Below, piece after piece: positions 1-8,496 of a stretch of DNA of 64,000 nucleotides. The notes under the pieces are model-generated. The model ran no database searches. It had not been told where the DNA came from and worked only from the letters and a program-made list of their open reading frames with translations. The number at the start of each line of letters is the position of its first letter. The stretch's first letter is position 1. The DNA lies in contig NZ_QMEY01000009.1 of assembly GCF_003315795.1 (NCBI RefSeq), forward strand, positions 214,600 through 278,599. The letters are read 5' to 3'. The translations under genes were made by a program, and so were the position numbers. This DNA comes from Spongiactinospora rosea. GTDB taxonomy: Bacteria; Actinomycetota; Actinomycetes; Streptosporangiales; Streptosporangiaceae.

Positions 1-3000
1 GGCCCTCGGTCACACCGGGAACGGCGGAGGCCGCGTCCAGGATTCGGGTGATCTCGCCGGAGATGTCGTAGGTCAGCCGGTCGTCTTGTGCGGTGCGAGG
101 TGTGGTGGTGTCCGCTCTGGCGGTGGTCGTCACCCGGCTCAGCCAGCCGGTTTCTTCGTTCCACTGCAGGCCGCGTTTGACCTGCCCGCGCTCACCGTAC
201 AAGCGCTCGCTCATCCGGGCGGTCGCCGTGTAGGTGGTGTCCTTGACGTAGGTGTATCCGCCGCCGAGATCGGAGGTGAGGCCCTTGGCCAGTCCGAGTG
301 CGGTGAACGTGGAGGTGACGGTCTCGGCGGGCAGTCCACCCGCGGCGGGCATACCGACCCGCTCGACGTCGCCGGCGGTGTTGTAAGCGGCGGTGAACGT
401 GTACTCCCCGGCCAGCGCCCCTTCTCCGGCCGGAATGACCAGCGTTGATCCGGTGGGGCGGCCCATCGGGTCATACCCGGTGACCTTGTCAATGTAGGCG
501 CGTCCATCGGCGAAGCGGGTGGCGGAGGTCAGTTCGCCCTTGGCCAGCGTGTCGTAGGTCCACTCGGTGAGCTTGGTGCCGGTGTCCGGTTCGCCGGCCC
601 ACTGGCTGCGGGGGCGGCCGATGTCATCGTAGCGGTAGGAGACCTTGGTTCCGTTGCCGTCCACGGACCAAGCCATACGTCCGCCCTCGTCGTAGTGCTG
701 CTCGGAGTCTCCGGCATCGGGGTCGTGGCTGTGGGTGCGCCGTCCGAGCAGGTCGTAGCGGAAGGTGCGGACGTTTCCATTGGCGTCCGTCATCGAGGTC
801 AGCTTGCCATTACGGTCATAGCCGTAGGTGGTGTCGTGGTGGGTGGCCGCGTTCGCCCATTCTTCGATCTTTATGACCTGGTCGATGGCGTCAGTGTGGT
901 AGACGCTCTTGCCGCCGGCGGGTGGCTGTACCTCGTGCCGGTCGCCGAAGTAACGGGTCGCGGTACGACGCAATTCGCGCGAGCCGGTGTAGGCGATGCT
1001 CGCCGTGGGCCGTCCCACGCCGTCGTACACGGTGCGAGACCATCGTGGTAGGTCGGCCAGAGCGGGGTTGAGCAGGCCCGCCCCAGGCGCCTGGGTGTTG
1101 TGCGCGGCTTCGGAGACCGCGTCTTCCTGACCTCGCCCGTTGTAGGTGGTGACGCTCACCATGCGCCCACCGGCAGGGGAAGCGGACTGCTGTTCGCGGG
1201 GCCGCCCCTGACCATCCAGGTAGTTGTACTGGGTTAACCAGACGGCACCGGTGCCGCTCCCCGACTGCACGGTGCTCGTCGCCGTGCGTACTGATGTGGT
1301 CGGCTGCCCCAGCGAGCCGTCAAAGGGGATCGAATAGCTGACCTTCGCGGCCGGCGTGCCTCCGCTGCGCGGCTGTACCGGTGTCCACAACTGCGTGGTC
1401 CGGCCGGCGGCGTCGTAATCGACCTGGATGTCTTTGTTGTTGGCGTCGCGAATACCGCTCGCCTGACCGTGCGCCGCCGACGGCCACGATGTGCTGGTGT
1501 GGCCGAGGGGATTGGTGACGGTGATGCCACCCGTCGGCCAGCCGGTGGCGGGGTTGTAGGCGGTCGTGGTCACCTTGCCCAGCGGATCGGTCGCTGACGT
1601 GGGACGGCCGTATCCGTCGAACGCGGCTTTGGTCGTGCTGTAGACCGAGGCGCTGCCGTAGGCACGGCTCTGGGTGGGGTTGCCCCGGGTCGGGGTGTTG
1701 GACGCGGGATCGGTGGCACCGTCGTACAAGATGAGGGTCTTGCCCAGGAGTTCACCCGAAGCGCAGTCGTCGCCGGCACGGCGCTCTTCGCCTGCCGGAA
1801 CATTGATGACCCATTTGGCGGTGTTACGGGCGTAGGTGGTCGTCTGGCAGGTGTTGTCGGCAGCCGTGGAGGTGTCGCCGTAGTCGTTGACCTTGGTCGG
1901 CAGGCCGTAGGAGTCGTAGCTGGTGCGCTGGTCGGTGTAGCGCCAGCCGGTCGAGACCTCCTCACGGGTGACCTCGCGGCTGGTGCTGATCCGCAGCGGG
2001 TCGTGGATGCCCGGGCCGGTGCCAGTGGAGGTGCGGACGTACTCGTACCGGGTGGAGCTGACCTCTTCGAAACCGCTGGGGCCGGGGCCGTTGCCGGGTG
2101 GGATGGTCGGGGTGACGGTCGGCGTGGGGGTGATGGTCGGGGTGGGGGTGCTGCCGCCGGAGCAGAGGCCGAGGTCTTTCCAGGTGCCGTCGCGGCCGGG
2201 CTCGATGATGGTGGAGGTGGTCGCCTCCCAATGGTGGTCCTTCCACGTGACTCGCGCGCCCTTGGCGTAGAACGCGAAGTCGACCCAGGCCGGATAGGTG
2301 CAGGCCAGGGCACCTCTGCTGGCTTCGGTCAGGGCGCCCAGCAGGTGGCGGGCGGGGGCGGCCACGGCGGCGGCGACCTTGGCGATCGGCCCGCCGGCCG
2401 CCGGTGCCGCGATGGGAGCGGGCTGGGCGGCGGCCGGGGCGTTGGTGGTCATGGTGGTCGCGCGGAGGGTCTGTTCCTGAAGGGTCCGGCCGGCCAGGAC
2501 GCGCAGGTCGTTGAAGGCGTTGCCGTCGAAGTCGGTCACCGTGGCGTGCTTGAGGGTGCCGTCGGCGCGCGGGTCGTCGTACATGCCGCGGAAGTACGTC
2601 GAGCTGGTGACGCTGTAGTCGTCGGGGTCATCACCGCTGCCGGTGATGGTGCGTACCGTGCCGTACCCGCGGAAATCGTCCCAGTCCTCGTTCAGCCGCT
2701 TGCAGATCTGGTCGGGGGGCAGGTCGCAGAACGTCCCGTGAGTGGTTTCTGTTTCGAGGTAGTTGAACGGCTTCGCCCAGGCAGGGGTGCCCACGTACTG
2801 GTAGCGGGTGACGACGTCCGGTGAGCCGCCGACCAGGTCTTTGTCGATGACCTGGGTGGTCAGCCATTTCAGGTACACCGCGCGGGAGGTGCGGGCGATG
2901 CCGCCCTCGTCGTAGTAGGTCCCCAGCGTGGACATGTAGCAGTCGCGAGCATTGGTGTCCCAGCCTGAGCTGGGGTAGCCGGAGGGGACAGGACAGGGAT

Positions 3001-5029
3001 TGGCCTGGCCGTAGGAGACATCGGTGCGCCCGCCCAGCCCGTTGTACACGGCGGAGATGCGGGGGAACCGCAGCCGGGTCTTGTTCTCGCCGTTGTAGTC
3101 GGCCCGGTTGTCCAGCAAGGTGGCCTCGAAGTCCACCGGCGGCAGCGGAATGTCCGGGCCGCTGCCGGCCAGACCGACCGGGCGGATCGTGTCCAGCCAC
3201 AACACCGGCATTCCAGGCGGAAGCGGGTCCAGGATCTGGGTGTAGACCCACTTGTAACCCAGTTCCAGCCGCGTCACCTCGTCCCACCCGCCGGAGCCGT
3301 TGGCGGTGGAGGTGACGATGGTGTTCAGTCGCTTGGAGGTGAAGAACGCCGGCCCCTGGTCATCGCAGGTGACGAACTCGCCTGGAGCCGGGGGTGCGCA
3401 GTCCAGGTCGGTGGGGGTGTCATCGTCCCACGGCATGCCTGAGGAGGGCGGGGTGCCTCGGTCCACCGTGTTGAAGGTGACCTTCGCGATCGGGGTGGTC
3501 CCGGTGATCTGCTTGTTGTGGCCGTATTCCACCTGCTGCAGGTAACCGCCCCGGTCATAGGCCAGCCGCCGGGATGCCGGATCGCCCGGGCCGAGATTGC
3601 ACAGGGCGACGTGGACCATGCAGTACCAGTTCTCCTCGCGGTGGTAGCGGTAGTCCACGAGGTTGCCGTTGGTGTCCAGCTCCTGGTCCAGGTTCCACCG
3701 CCAGGGGGCGTAGCAGCGCTCGGAGGGGTACTTGTCCCGGCACGGCTCCCCGGCGTCGTCGCCGAAGTACGGCGTCTGCCACATCGCATCGCGGCGGTAA
3801 CCGAACCGGTAGGCGTTCCCCTCCATCGTGGTGACCAGCCAGAACGGCTGCTGGGTCACGCTGGAGGTCAGCCGTTCGATCTTCCAGCCGAAGTCCTCGG
3901 CGGTCTTGTAGCCGCCGGTGCTCTTGTCCTTGACGATCGTGGTGGACTTGCCCTCCAAGGAGAGCACCAGGTGGGAAGTGGTGTAGTCGGTGGTCGCCGG
4001 GTCGTCGTCGTTCTCATCCGGGGACTCCCAGCACAAGTCCTTCCAGTCCCGCTGATCGCCCTTGCGGCTCTCGAAGGCATCGTCGGCACACGGCCGGAAG
4101 CGCTGCTCGATGTAGCCGGCCCCCACGTCCCAGCCCATCCCGGCCACCGACGCCTGGTTGTTGGTGTAGTTGGTCAGGCCGTCGATCGCCGTGGATGAGT
4201 ACGACAACGCCAGCTCCGGGCCGGCGCCGTTCACCGACGGCGGCACCGTGATCGGGTAGGAGTAGGAGAACCCGCCGCCGGAATCGCCCGCCTGCCAGGT
4301 GCCTGCCGGCTTGAGGTCGGTCGCGGCGAAGTTGCCGGTACCCGATCCGGGGTCCTCGGCCGCCGCCGCGGTGTCCAGTACGTACACCGACTCGTTCGTT
4401 TCGACGGTCGCCTCGATACGGCCGTGGGCGACGTCGTTGCGTATCCCGGTCACGGTCGTGGCCCGGCCTGCTTGCCCGGTGTAGTCGGCCTTCTTGCAGC
4501 TCGCGTCGAGCGCACAGGCGGGCAGCGCCTTCATGGTCAATCGGTAGGCCGCACCGGCTGGTAGCGCGTCACGAAATCCGGAGTAATCCAGACCCAAGCG
4601 CACCTTGCCCGGCCCGGTCTGAGCGTCACTGCGGGCAAGCCGTACCGCAACCCCGATGCCGCCGAGCCGCTTGGCGATATCCGCGCCGAGGGTTTGCACC
4701 CGGACCTTGGCCGGGGCGCTCTGCCCGCCCTGCCCGTTCCGGGTGACGGTGACCGGCGTACCCGGCACCGGCGTCCGTCGCTCGGTAACGGGCACCTCCC
4801 CGGCCCCCGGCTTCGGCCACACCGGGGCCGCTTTGGCCTGGTTCGGCGGCGGGACGTCTTCTGCGCCGATGGTGTCGGCGACCTTCTCGATCTCACGGCC
4901 ATCCACCGACTTCTCCGAGCCGGCGCCGCCGGATAAGTCCGGGATGGTGTTCACCACGATCATCCCAGCGAGTGCGACGGTGGTCACAAGAACACCGATG
5001 AGCCAGACACGCACGCGTGAATACAGCAC
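1..5029 (-). CDS. RHS/YD-repeat secreted protein, C-terminus outside window
   Basis: About 1676 codons are open without interruption from a GTG at 5029; GGAGG lies 7 nt upstream. The N-terminus has a basic start and one hydrophobic stretch (about residues 8-26), a signal or membrane anchor. A TcB/SpvB-like section follows (SYSSTAIDG, GWDVGAGYIEQRF), then many YD/RHS repeats. At about residues 903-960 there is an insert with spaced Cys, Trp and Tyr (CTYPAW ... YAKGARV ... W ... DLGLC) that resembles a CBM5/12 chitin-binding module, followed by a Thr-Pro linker. The protein is paralogous to the RHS protein at 22877-29539; both read ILDAASAVPG/VLDAASAVPG at matching places, so the RHS core and toxic tip should lie to the left of the window. 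Known role of the family: large extracellular shells delivering C-terminal toxins. The tip is not visible, so the activity is unknown. Confidence 0.9.
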   Translation of the reverse strand, partial: MLYSRVRVWLIGVLVTTVALAGMIVVNTIPDLSGGAGSEKSVDGREIEKVADTIGAEDVPPPNQAKAAPVWPKPGAGEVPVTERRTPVPGTPVTVTRNGQGGQSAPAKVRVQTLGADIAKRLGGIGVAVRLARSDAQTGPGKVRLGLDYSGFRDALPAGAAYRLTMKALPACALDASCKKADYTGQAGRATTVTGIRNDVAHGRIEATVETNESVYVLDTAAAAEDPGSGTGNFAATDLKPAGTWQAGDSGGGFSYSYPITVPPSVNGAGPELALSYSSTAIDGLTNYTNNQASVAGMGWDVGAGYIEQRFRPCADDAFESRKGDQRDWKDLCWESPDENDDDPATTDYTTSHLVLSLEGKSTTIVKDKSTGGYKTAEDFGWKIERLTSSVTQQPFWLVTTMEGNAYRFGYRRDAMWQTPYFGDDAGEPCRDKYPSERCYAPWRWNLDQELDTNGNLVDYRYHREENWYCMVHVALCNLGPGDPASRRLAYDRGGYLQQVEYGHNKQITGTTPIAKVTFNTVDRGTPPSSGMPWDDDTPTDLDCAPPAPGEFVTCDDQGPAFFTSKRLNTIVTSTANGSGGWDEVTRLELGYKWVYTQILDPLPPGMPVLWLDTIRPVGLAGSGPDIPLPPVDFEATLLDNRADYNGENKTRLRFPRISAVYNGLGGRTDVSYGQANPCPVPSGYPSSGWDTNARDCYMSTLGTYYDEGGIARTSRAVYLKWLTTQVIDKDLVGGSPDVVTRYQYVGTPAWAKPFNYLETETTHGTFCDLPPDQICKRLNEDWDDFRGYGTVRTITGSGDDPDDYSVTSSTYFRGMYDDPRADGTLKHATVTDFDGNAFNDLRVLAGRTLQEQTLRATTMTTNAPAAAQPAPIAAPAAGGPIAKVAAAVAAPARHLLGALTEASRGALACTYPAWVDFAFYAKGARVTWKDHHWEATTSTIIEPGRDGTWKDLGLCSGGSTPTPTITPTPTVTPTIPPGNGPGPSGFEEVSSTRYEYVRTSTGTGPGIHDPLRISTSREVTREEVSTGWRYTDQRTSYDSYGLPTKVNDYGDTSTAADNTCQTTTYARNTAKWVINVPAGEERRAGDDCASGELLGKTLILYDGATDPASNTPTRGNPTQSRAYGSASVYSTTKAAFDGYGRPTSATDPLGKVTTTAYNPATGWPTGGITVTNPLGHTSTSWPSAAHGQASGIRDANNKDIQVDYDAAGRTTQLWTPVQPRSGGTPAAKVSYSIPFDGSLGQPTTSVRTATSTVQSGSGTGAVWLTQYNYLDGQGRPREQQSASPAGGRMVSVTTYNGRGQEDAVSEAAHNTQAPGAGLLNPALADLPRWSRTVYDGVGRPTASIAYTGSRELRRTATRYFGDRHEVQPPAGGKSVYHTDAIDQVIKIEEWANAATHHDTTYGYDRNGKLTSMTDANGNVRTFRYDLLGRRTHSHDPDAGDSEQHYDEGGRMAWSVDGNGTKVSYRYDDIGRPRSQWAGEPDTGTKLTEWTYDTLAKGELTSATRFADGRAYIDKVTGYDPMGRPTGSTLVIPAGEGALAGEYTFTAAYNTAGDVERVGMPAAGGLPAETVTSTFTALGLAKGLTSDLGGGYTYVKDTTYTATARMSERLYGERGQVKRGLQWNEETGWLSRVTTTARADTTTPRTAQDDRLTYDISGEITRILDAASAVPGVTEG

Positions 5030-5832
5030 GCCGCAGCCTCCAGATGCCGATGAAACCTGCGACGCGCCGCCTGGCTGTCGCCCGCCAAGATGGTGGAAAT
5101 ATGAACGATCAACCGGAATATCGATCAGCAACAGCGTTCGGTCAATACGGTCAAGGTGACTTATCGATCACCGACCGCAGGCAATCGGGCGAAATCGAGG
5201 CGCTCGTCGCGGCGGTCATGGCAGGTCAGCCGACAGGTAACTGTCGAACCAGTCAGGTGGCTGAGTACGTGATCACGTTTAGGTCACGGACACTGGATGT
5301 GGCGCTGCGGCTGTGGTCAACCTCACAGGGGGTGGTCCCAAACCCGAGCCGGGAGGCCCGCTCGCCTCCGCTCCCGCTCCATGGAGCGGGGGCGGAGTGC
5401 CGTCTCGGTTGTGAACGTTCGCGTCATCCACAGAGCGGGGGGTCGTGAAGTTGATCGGGCAATGGCGGCATCCAAGTCCGACCGTCTGGCTACCGCACGT
5501 TCAGCGGGCGGCCACTCACGCGAACCCTCGAATCCGCCTCCGTTGGCGCGCAGTCCTCGGCTTCACGACAAGGGCACCTCGTCGCGCATGGCATATGGTT
5601 CAGCGGTCTACGTAAACTTTAATTACGTCACGTGTCCGTAGATGCAAGCCCGACGAATCACGTCAGGATGCCTGAACTGTAATCAAGAGGGCGGATGGTG
5701 GCTAGAAATGTCATTTCGGTATGGCAAAAGCCACTTATCTACACGAGCCCTAGACTCCTTTTGGCTCTGGAGGCTTTCCGTATTACGCTGACCACTCCAA
5801 GTAGTCGCTCTGTTTCAAGGCGAGGACATGTC
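5030..5832. other. Intergenic region between divergent RHS and Tad-type operons
   Basis: No convincing gene was found in this roughly 800-base gap. Short open frames here have poor codon patterns and no good ribosome binding site. The section near 5600-5820 is noticeably more AT-rich than its surroundings and should hold the promoter for the plus-strand operon starting at 5833. The RHS promoter should lie just above 5040 on the minus strand. A strong palindrome sits at 5366-5397. Confidence 0.5.
5366..5397. repeat. Near-perfect 32-bp palindrome (hairpin)
   Basis: The two arms (CTCCGCTCCCGCTCCAT and its complement) match at 16 of 17 positions and meet at ATGG. There is no T-run on either side. 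It could be a factor-independent hairpin terminator of the actinobacterial kind, or a protein-binding palindrome between the divergent RHS and pilus transcription units. Confidence 0.5.
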
Positions 5833-6363
5833 ATGTGGCGGAGCCATGCCTTCTACTGGCCGGTTGCAGCTTTGCTGATCGCGGGACTGACTGCGTGCCA
5901 GTCGTCCGGTTCGCGCTCCGAAGCTCCAGACACCTCTCACTCGCCCGCGCCGACCGACACTCTGGCTGCGGCGAAGCAAGCTGTTCTGACTGCATACCGC
6001 GGCATGTGGCAGGACTTTCAGGATGCGGGCCATACCGCCGACTGGGAGGCTTCTGTTCTTGGCGACCATGCCACCGGTGACGCTGAAGTGGTCCTCCGGC
6101 ATGGGCTTTACGTAGCACGCCAAAAGGGGCAGATACTCAAAGGTAGGCCACTACTGCATCCACATGTGACCGAATTCGCCGCGAGTACGGCAACAATCGC
6201 TGACTGTGTCGATGACTCTCACTTCGGCCTCCACACTAAACGCGGCAAACGAGCCAAAGAGGCTGGAGTAGGGGGCCGTCACAAGGCCACGGCGCAACTC
6301 GTTCGTCGTGAGGGCTCGTGGTACGTGAGTTCCTACCTCCTGGATGAGGTGGGCACGTGCTGA
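5833..6363 (+). CDS. Predicted lipoprotein, first gene of Tad-type operon
   Basis: 176 residues. The ATG at 5833 is chosen because it directly precedes a classic lipoprotein signal peptide: basic start, hydrophobic core and lipobox LTAC with Cys at about residue 22. AGGA lies about 6 nt upstream. An in-frame start at 5695 would put 46 unlikely residues before the signal. A Ser/Pro/Thr-rich spacer follows the Cys, then a folded domain containing WYVSSYLL near the C-terminus, like the NTF2-like extracytoplasmic proteins common in actinobacteria. The stop overlaps the next start by 7 nt, so it is translationally coupled to the pilus genes. Role inferred: surface-exposed accessory of the pilus system. 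No specific family is recognised. Confidence 0.8.
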   Translation: MWRSHAFYWPVAALLIAGLTACQSSGSRSEAPDTSHSPAPTDTLAAAKQAVLTAYRGMWQDFQDAGHTADWEASVLGDHATGDAEVVLRHGLYVARQKGQILKGRPLLHPHVTEFAASTATIADCVDDSHFGLHTKRGKRAKEAGVGGRHKATAQLVRREGSWYVSSYLLDEVGTC

Positions 6364-7184
6364 AACGACTGGCTATTGGCGGCATTGTCACATCCCTATT
6401 CAGCCTGATGCCGGCTGACGGTGACGGTGGCGGCGCGGCTCTCATCCAATGCGGTGGGAATGGTGGTCCAGGTTGTGTCACCGAAGCCCGGCGCTGGTGG
6501 AACGGCCTGCCTGCTGGAAACAGCGGTGCCCACCCTGCCCCCCAAGCGGAGAAGCCGCGATGCACCACCGTGCCTGCGGAGCCGCCGCCGGGGGCGTTCG
6601 ACAGTGGCCGGTGGTCGATGATCCAATGCCCCGGCCAGCCGGGACTGCTGGTCAGGGATGGCGGTGCGCTCGAGCGTGACCCGGCGGATGAGCAGGTCAC
6701 CCCAGTGATGGTGGCGCTGATGGCCCGCGACCGTCTGAAGCTTCCGCGGCCCAAGATCGTCTCGTCGCCCAAGCAGGACGTACCCCAACTCGTACGCCTC
6801 CCTATATGGCTGTCGGTCTCGCCTGCGACCTGGCAGCCCCACAGCGCAGCCGCCGATGCCGGCGGTATCACGGCGACGGCGACAGCGACACCGACCACCA
6901 TCACGTGGGACATGGGAGGCGGCCGCACCGTCACCTGCCGCGGCCCCGGAACACGGTTCCAGCCCGGCCGTCACGATCCCAGCCAGGCGTCACCGACCTG
7001 CGGTCATACGTACCAGGAATCCAGCGCAACGGTTCCGGGAGGGCGCTATCGCGTCACCGCGACGATCACATGGGCGGTCACCTGGTCCACCGCTGGGGAG
7101 CGCGGCACTCTGCCGCTGCTGACCACCGCCTCAACCACCAGCTTCCGCGTGGCCGAGAGCCAAACGATCATTACGGCGTCCTGA
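6357..7184 (+). CDS. Secreted PKD-like protein of Tad-type locus
   Basis: 275 residues from a GTG overlapping the previous gene. The N-terminus looks like a short signal peptide (MLKRLAIGGIVTSLFSL). The C-terminal half has the pattern of a beta-rich domain: repeated ITATATATPTTITWDMGGG, GHTY, and VTATITWAVTW, like PKD/Ig-like folds in a family of secreted proteins that accompany SAF-domain and CpaF genes in actinobacteria. Four cysteines could form disulfides. Inferred role: extracytoplasmic partner or structural part of the pilus apparatus. The family link rests on recalled motif similarity. Confidence 0.75.
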   Translation: MLKRLAIGGIVTSLFSLMPADGDGGGAALIQCGGNGGPGCVTEARRWWNGLPAGNSGAHPAPQAEKPRCTTVPAEPPPGAFDSGRWSMIQCPGQPGLLVRDGGALERDPADEQVTPVMVALMARDRLKLPRPKIVSSPKQDVPQLVRLPIWLSVSPATWQPHSAAADAGGITATATATPTTITWDMGGGRTVTCRGPGTRFQPGRHDPSQASPTCGHTYQESSATVPGGRYRVTATITWAVTWSTAGERGTLPLLTTASTTSFRVAESQTIITAS

Positions 7185-7195
7185 ACGGGGGAATC

Positions 7196-7828
7196 ATGGT
7201 CAAGTCGGCGCTCAATCCAATGAAGCCCAAACCGCTCCCGTTCATCACACGCCCTGGCGCTGGACGCGTTCTGCTCGGCGGGCTTGTGGTGATGGGATGC
7301 GCCTTCGCTTCCACCACATTCACCATGCGGGCCGAGGTGACCGCGTCCACGCTGGCCGTTCAGTCCGACCTGCCGGTCGGCCACACACTGAGCCGGCACG
7401 ACCTCAGCACGGTCAATGTGACCGTGGGGCCGGGCGTACGGTTCGTCCAGGCCGATCGAGTGCAGGAGGTCGTGGGAAGGCGGCTGCGGGTCCCTATGGT
7501 GGCCGGTGCCCTTCTCACTGAGGGCAACCTCGGCAATCCCACGTATCCGCACCCAGGCCAAGCGCTGATCGGCATCGCGGTCAAGCCGGGCCAGTACCCA
7601 CCTGACATCGGTCCAGGGGACCACGTCGCCGTTTCCACAGTCTCCGACGCAACCGACTCGCAGCGGACGGCGCCCGTCTCCGTCACCGCCGTCGTGACCA
7701 AGATCGATCGTCCCACGGAGCCACAGAACCCCGCGGTGGTCACACTGCTGCTCTCGCACGCCCAAGCGCGCCTGGTCGCCGCTCCGGCCGCGCAGGGACT
7801 GACGACCTTGATGCAGGTGGCGCCTTGA
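7196..7828 (+). CDS. SAF-domain protein, CpaB/RcpC-like pilus assembly factor
   Basis: 210 residues from ATG 7196, preceded by a GGGGG stretch; an upstream extension in the same frame overlaps the previous gene and is not protein-like. There is one membrane segment (residues about 22-42), then a SAF-like domain with typical signatures: DLPVGHTLSRHDLSTVNV, and VPMVAGALLTEGNL. The remainder (IGIAVKPGQYP, GDHVAVSTV) matches the CpaB/RcpC arrangement. CpaB-type proteins act outside the membrane in Flp pilus biogenesis. The stop overlaps the next start (TTGA). Confidence 0.85.
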   Translation: MVKSALNPMKPKPLPFITRPGAGRVLLGGLVVMGCAFASTTFTMRAEVTASTLAVQSDLPVGHTLSRHDLSTVNVTVGPGVRFVQADRVQEVVGRRLRVPMVAGALLTEGNLGNPTYPHPGQALIGIAVKPGQYPPDIGPGDHVAVSTVSDATDSQRTAPVSVTAVVTKIDRPTEPQNPAVVTLLLSHAQARLVAAPAAQGLTTLMQVAP

Positions 7829-8496
7829 CCGTGATCGGTGTGGCCTCGATGTCAGGCGCTCCAGGGGTGACGACGCTCGCGTACGCGCTCGCCCTGGCCG
7901 CACATGCGACGCTCCTCGAACTGGACGCATCCGGCGGCGACCTGACGAGCCTTCTCCGGCTGCCGCCCGATCCCGGGCTCGTCTCCTTGGCGGCTGAAGT
8001 ACGGCGGAACCGTGGCGCGGACGTGCTCGGCCGCAACGCTCAGATGCTGCCGGCCGGTGTCGCAGTGATCGCCGCACCCGCCCGGCCCGATCGCGCGAGC
8101 GCGGTACTGAGTGCGTTGGCCCCGGCCCTGCCCGAAGTGCTCAAGGAGGTGCCCGCGCACATGCCGATCGTGGCCGACCTCGGGCGGCTCACCGGCCCGT
8201 CCAGAGAATTCGCCGCCCTAACAGACCGGCTTCTGGTGTTGACACGACCTCGGATGCCGGACCTCGTCCACCTCGAAGGGCTCGCGGAAGCCGTACCGGA
8301 TGCCGAACTGATCCTGATGGGACGCGGACCGTACCCGCCAGGAGAAATCACGGCCGCCCTCGGCCTGCCGGTCACCGCCCACGTCCGTCATGATCCGGCG
8401 GCGCGGGCGCTCCTGGAAGGACGGCGACACCGTACCCGCCTGACCCGCGCTGCCGCCGAGATCGCCGCGACCTTGATGGAGCCGGCCCGTGCATGA
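7825..8496 (+). CDS. CpaE/MinD-like P-loop protein with deviant Walker A
   Basis: 223 residues. A TTG at 7825 overlaps the preceding stop; GTG at 7831 is an equally plausible start (AGGTGG 10 nt upstream). The fold pattern is that of ParA/MinD ATPases: N-terminal beta strand plus loop MSGAPGVTTLAYALALAA, then LLELDASGGDLT and IVADLGRL. The loop lacks the signature lysines of KGGxGKT, having Val where the catalytic Lys is expected. In Tad systems CpaE helps position the pilus machinery. The missing Lys suggests a non-hydrolysing or altered nucleotide-binding protein, a pattern I recall in other actinobacterial Tad loci. Confidence 0.8.
   Translation: MTVIGVASMSGAPGVTTLAYALALAAHATLLELDASGGDLTSLLRLPPDPGLVSLAAEVRRNRGADVLGRNAQMLPAGVAVIAAPARPDRASAVLSALAPALPEVLKEVPAHMPIVADLGRLTGPSREFAALTDRLLVLTRPRMPDLVHLEGLAEAVPDAELILMGRGPYPPGEITAALGLPVTAHVRHDPAARALLEGRRHRTRLTRAAAEIAATLMEPARA

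Noticed and set aside
2003..2824. 273-codon open frame on the plus strand
   Set aside because: Antisense to the first RHS gene, Gly/Val-rich as such shadows usually are.
5017..5448. 143-codon open frame on the plus strand upstream of the RHS gene
   Set aside because: It overlaps the RHS start, runs through the palindrome, and lacks codon bias and a ribosome binding site.
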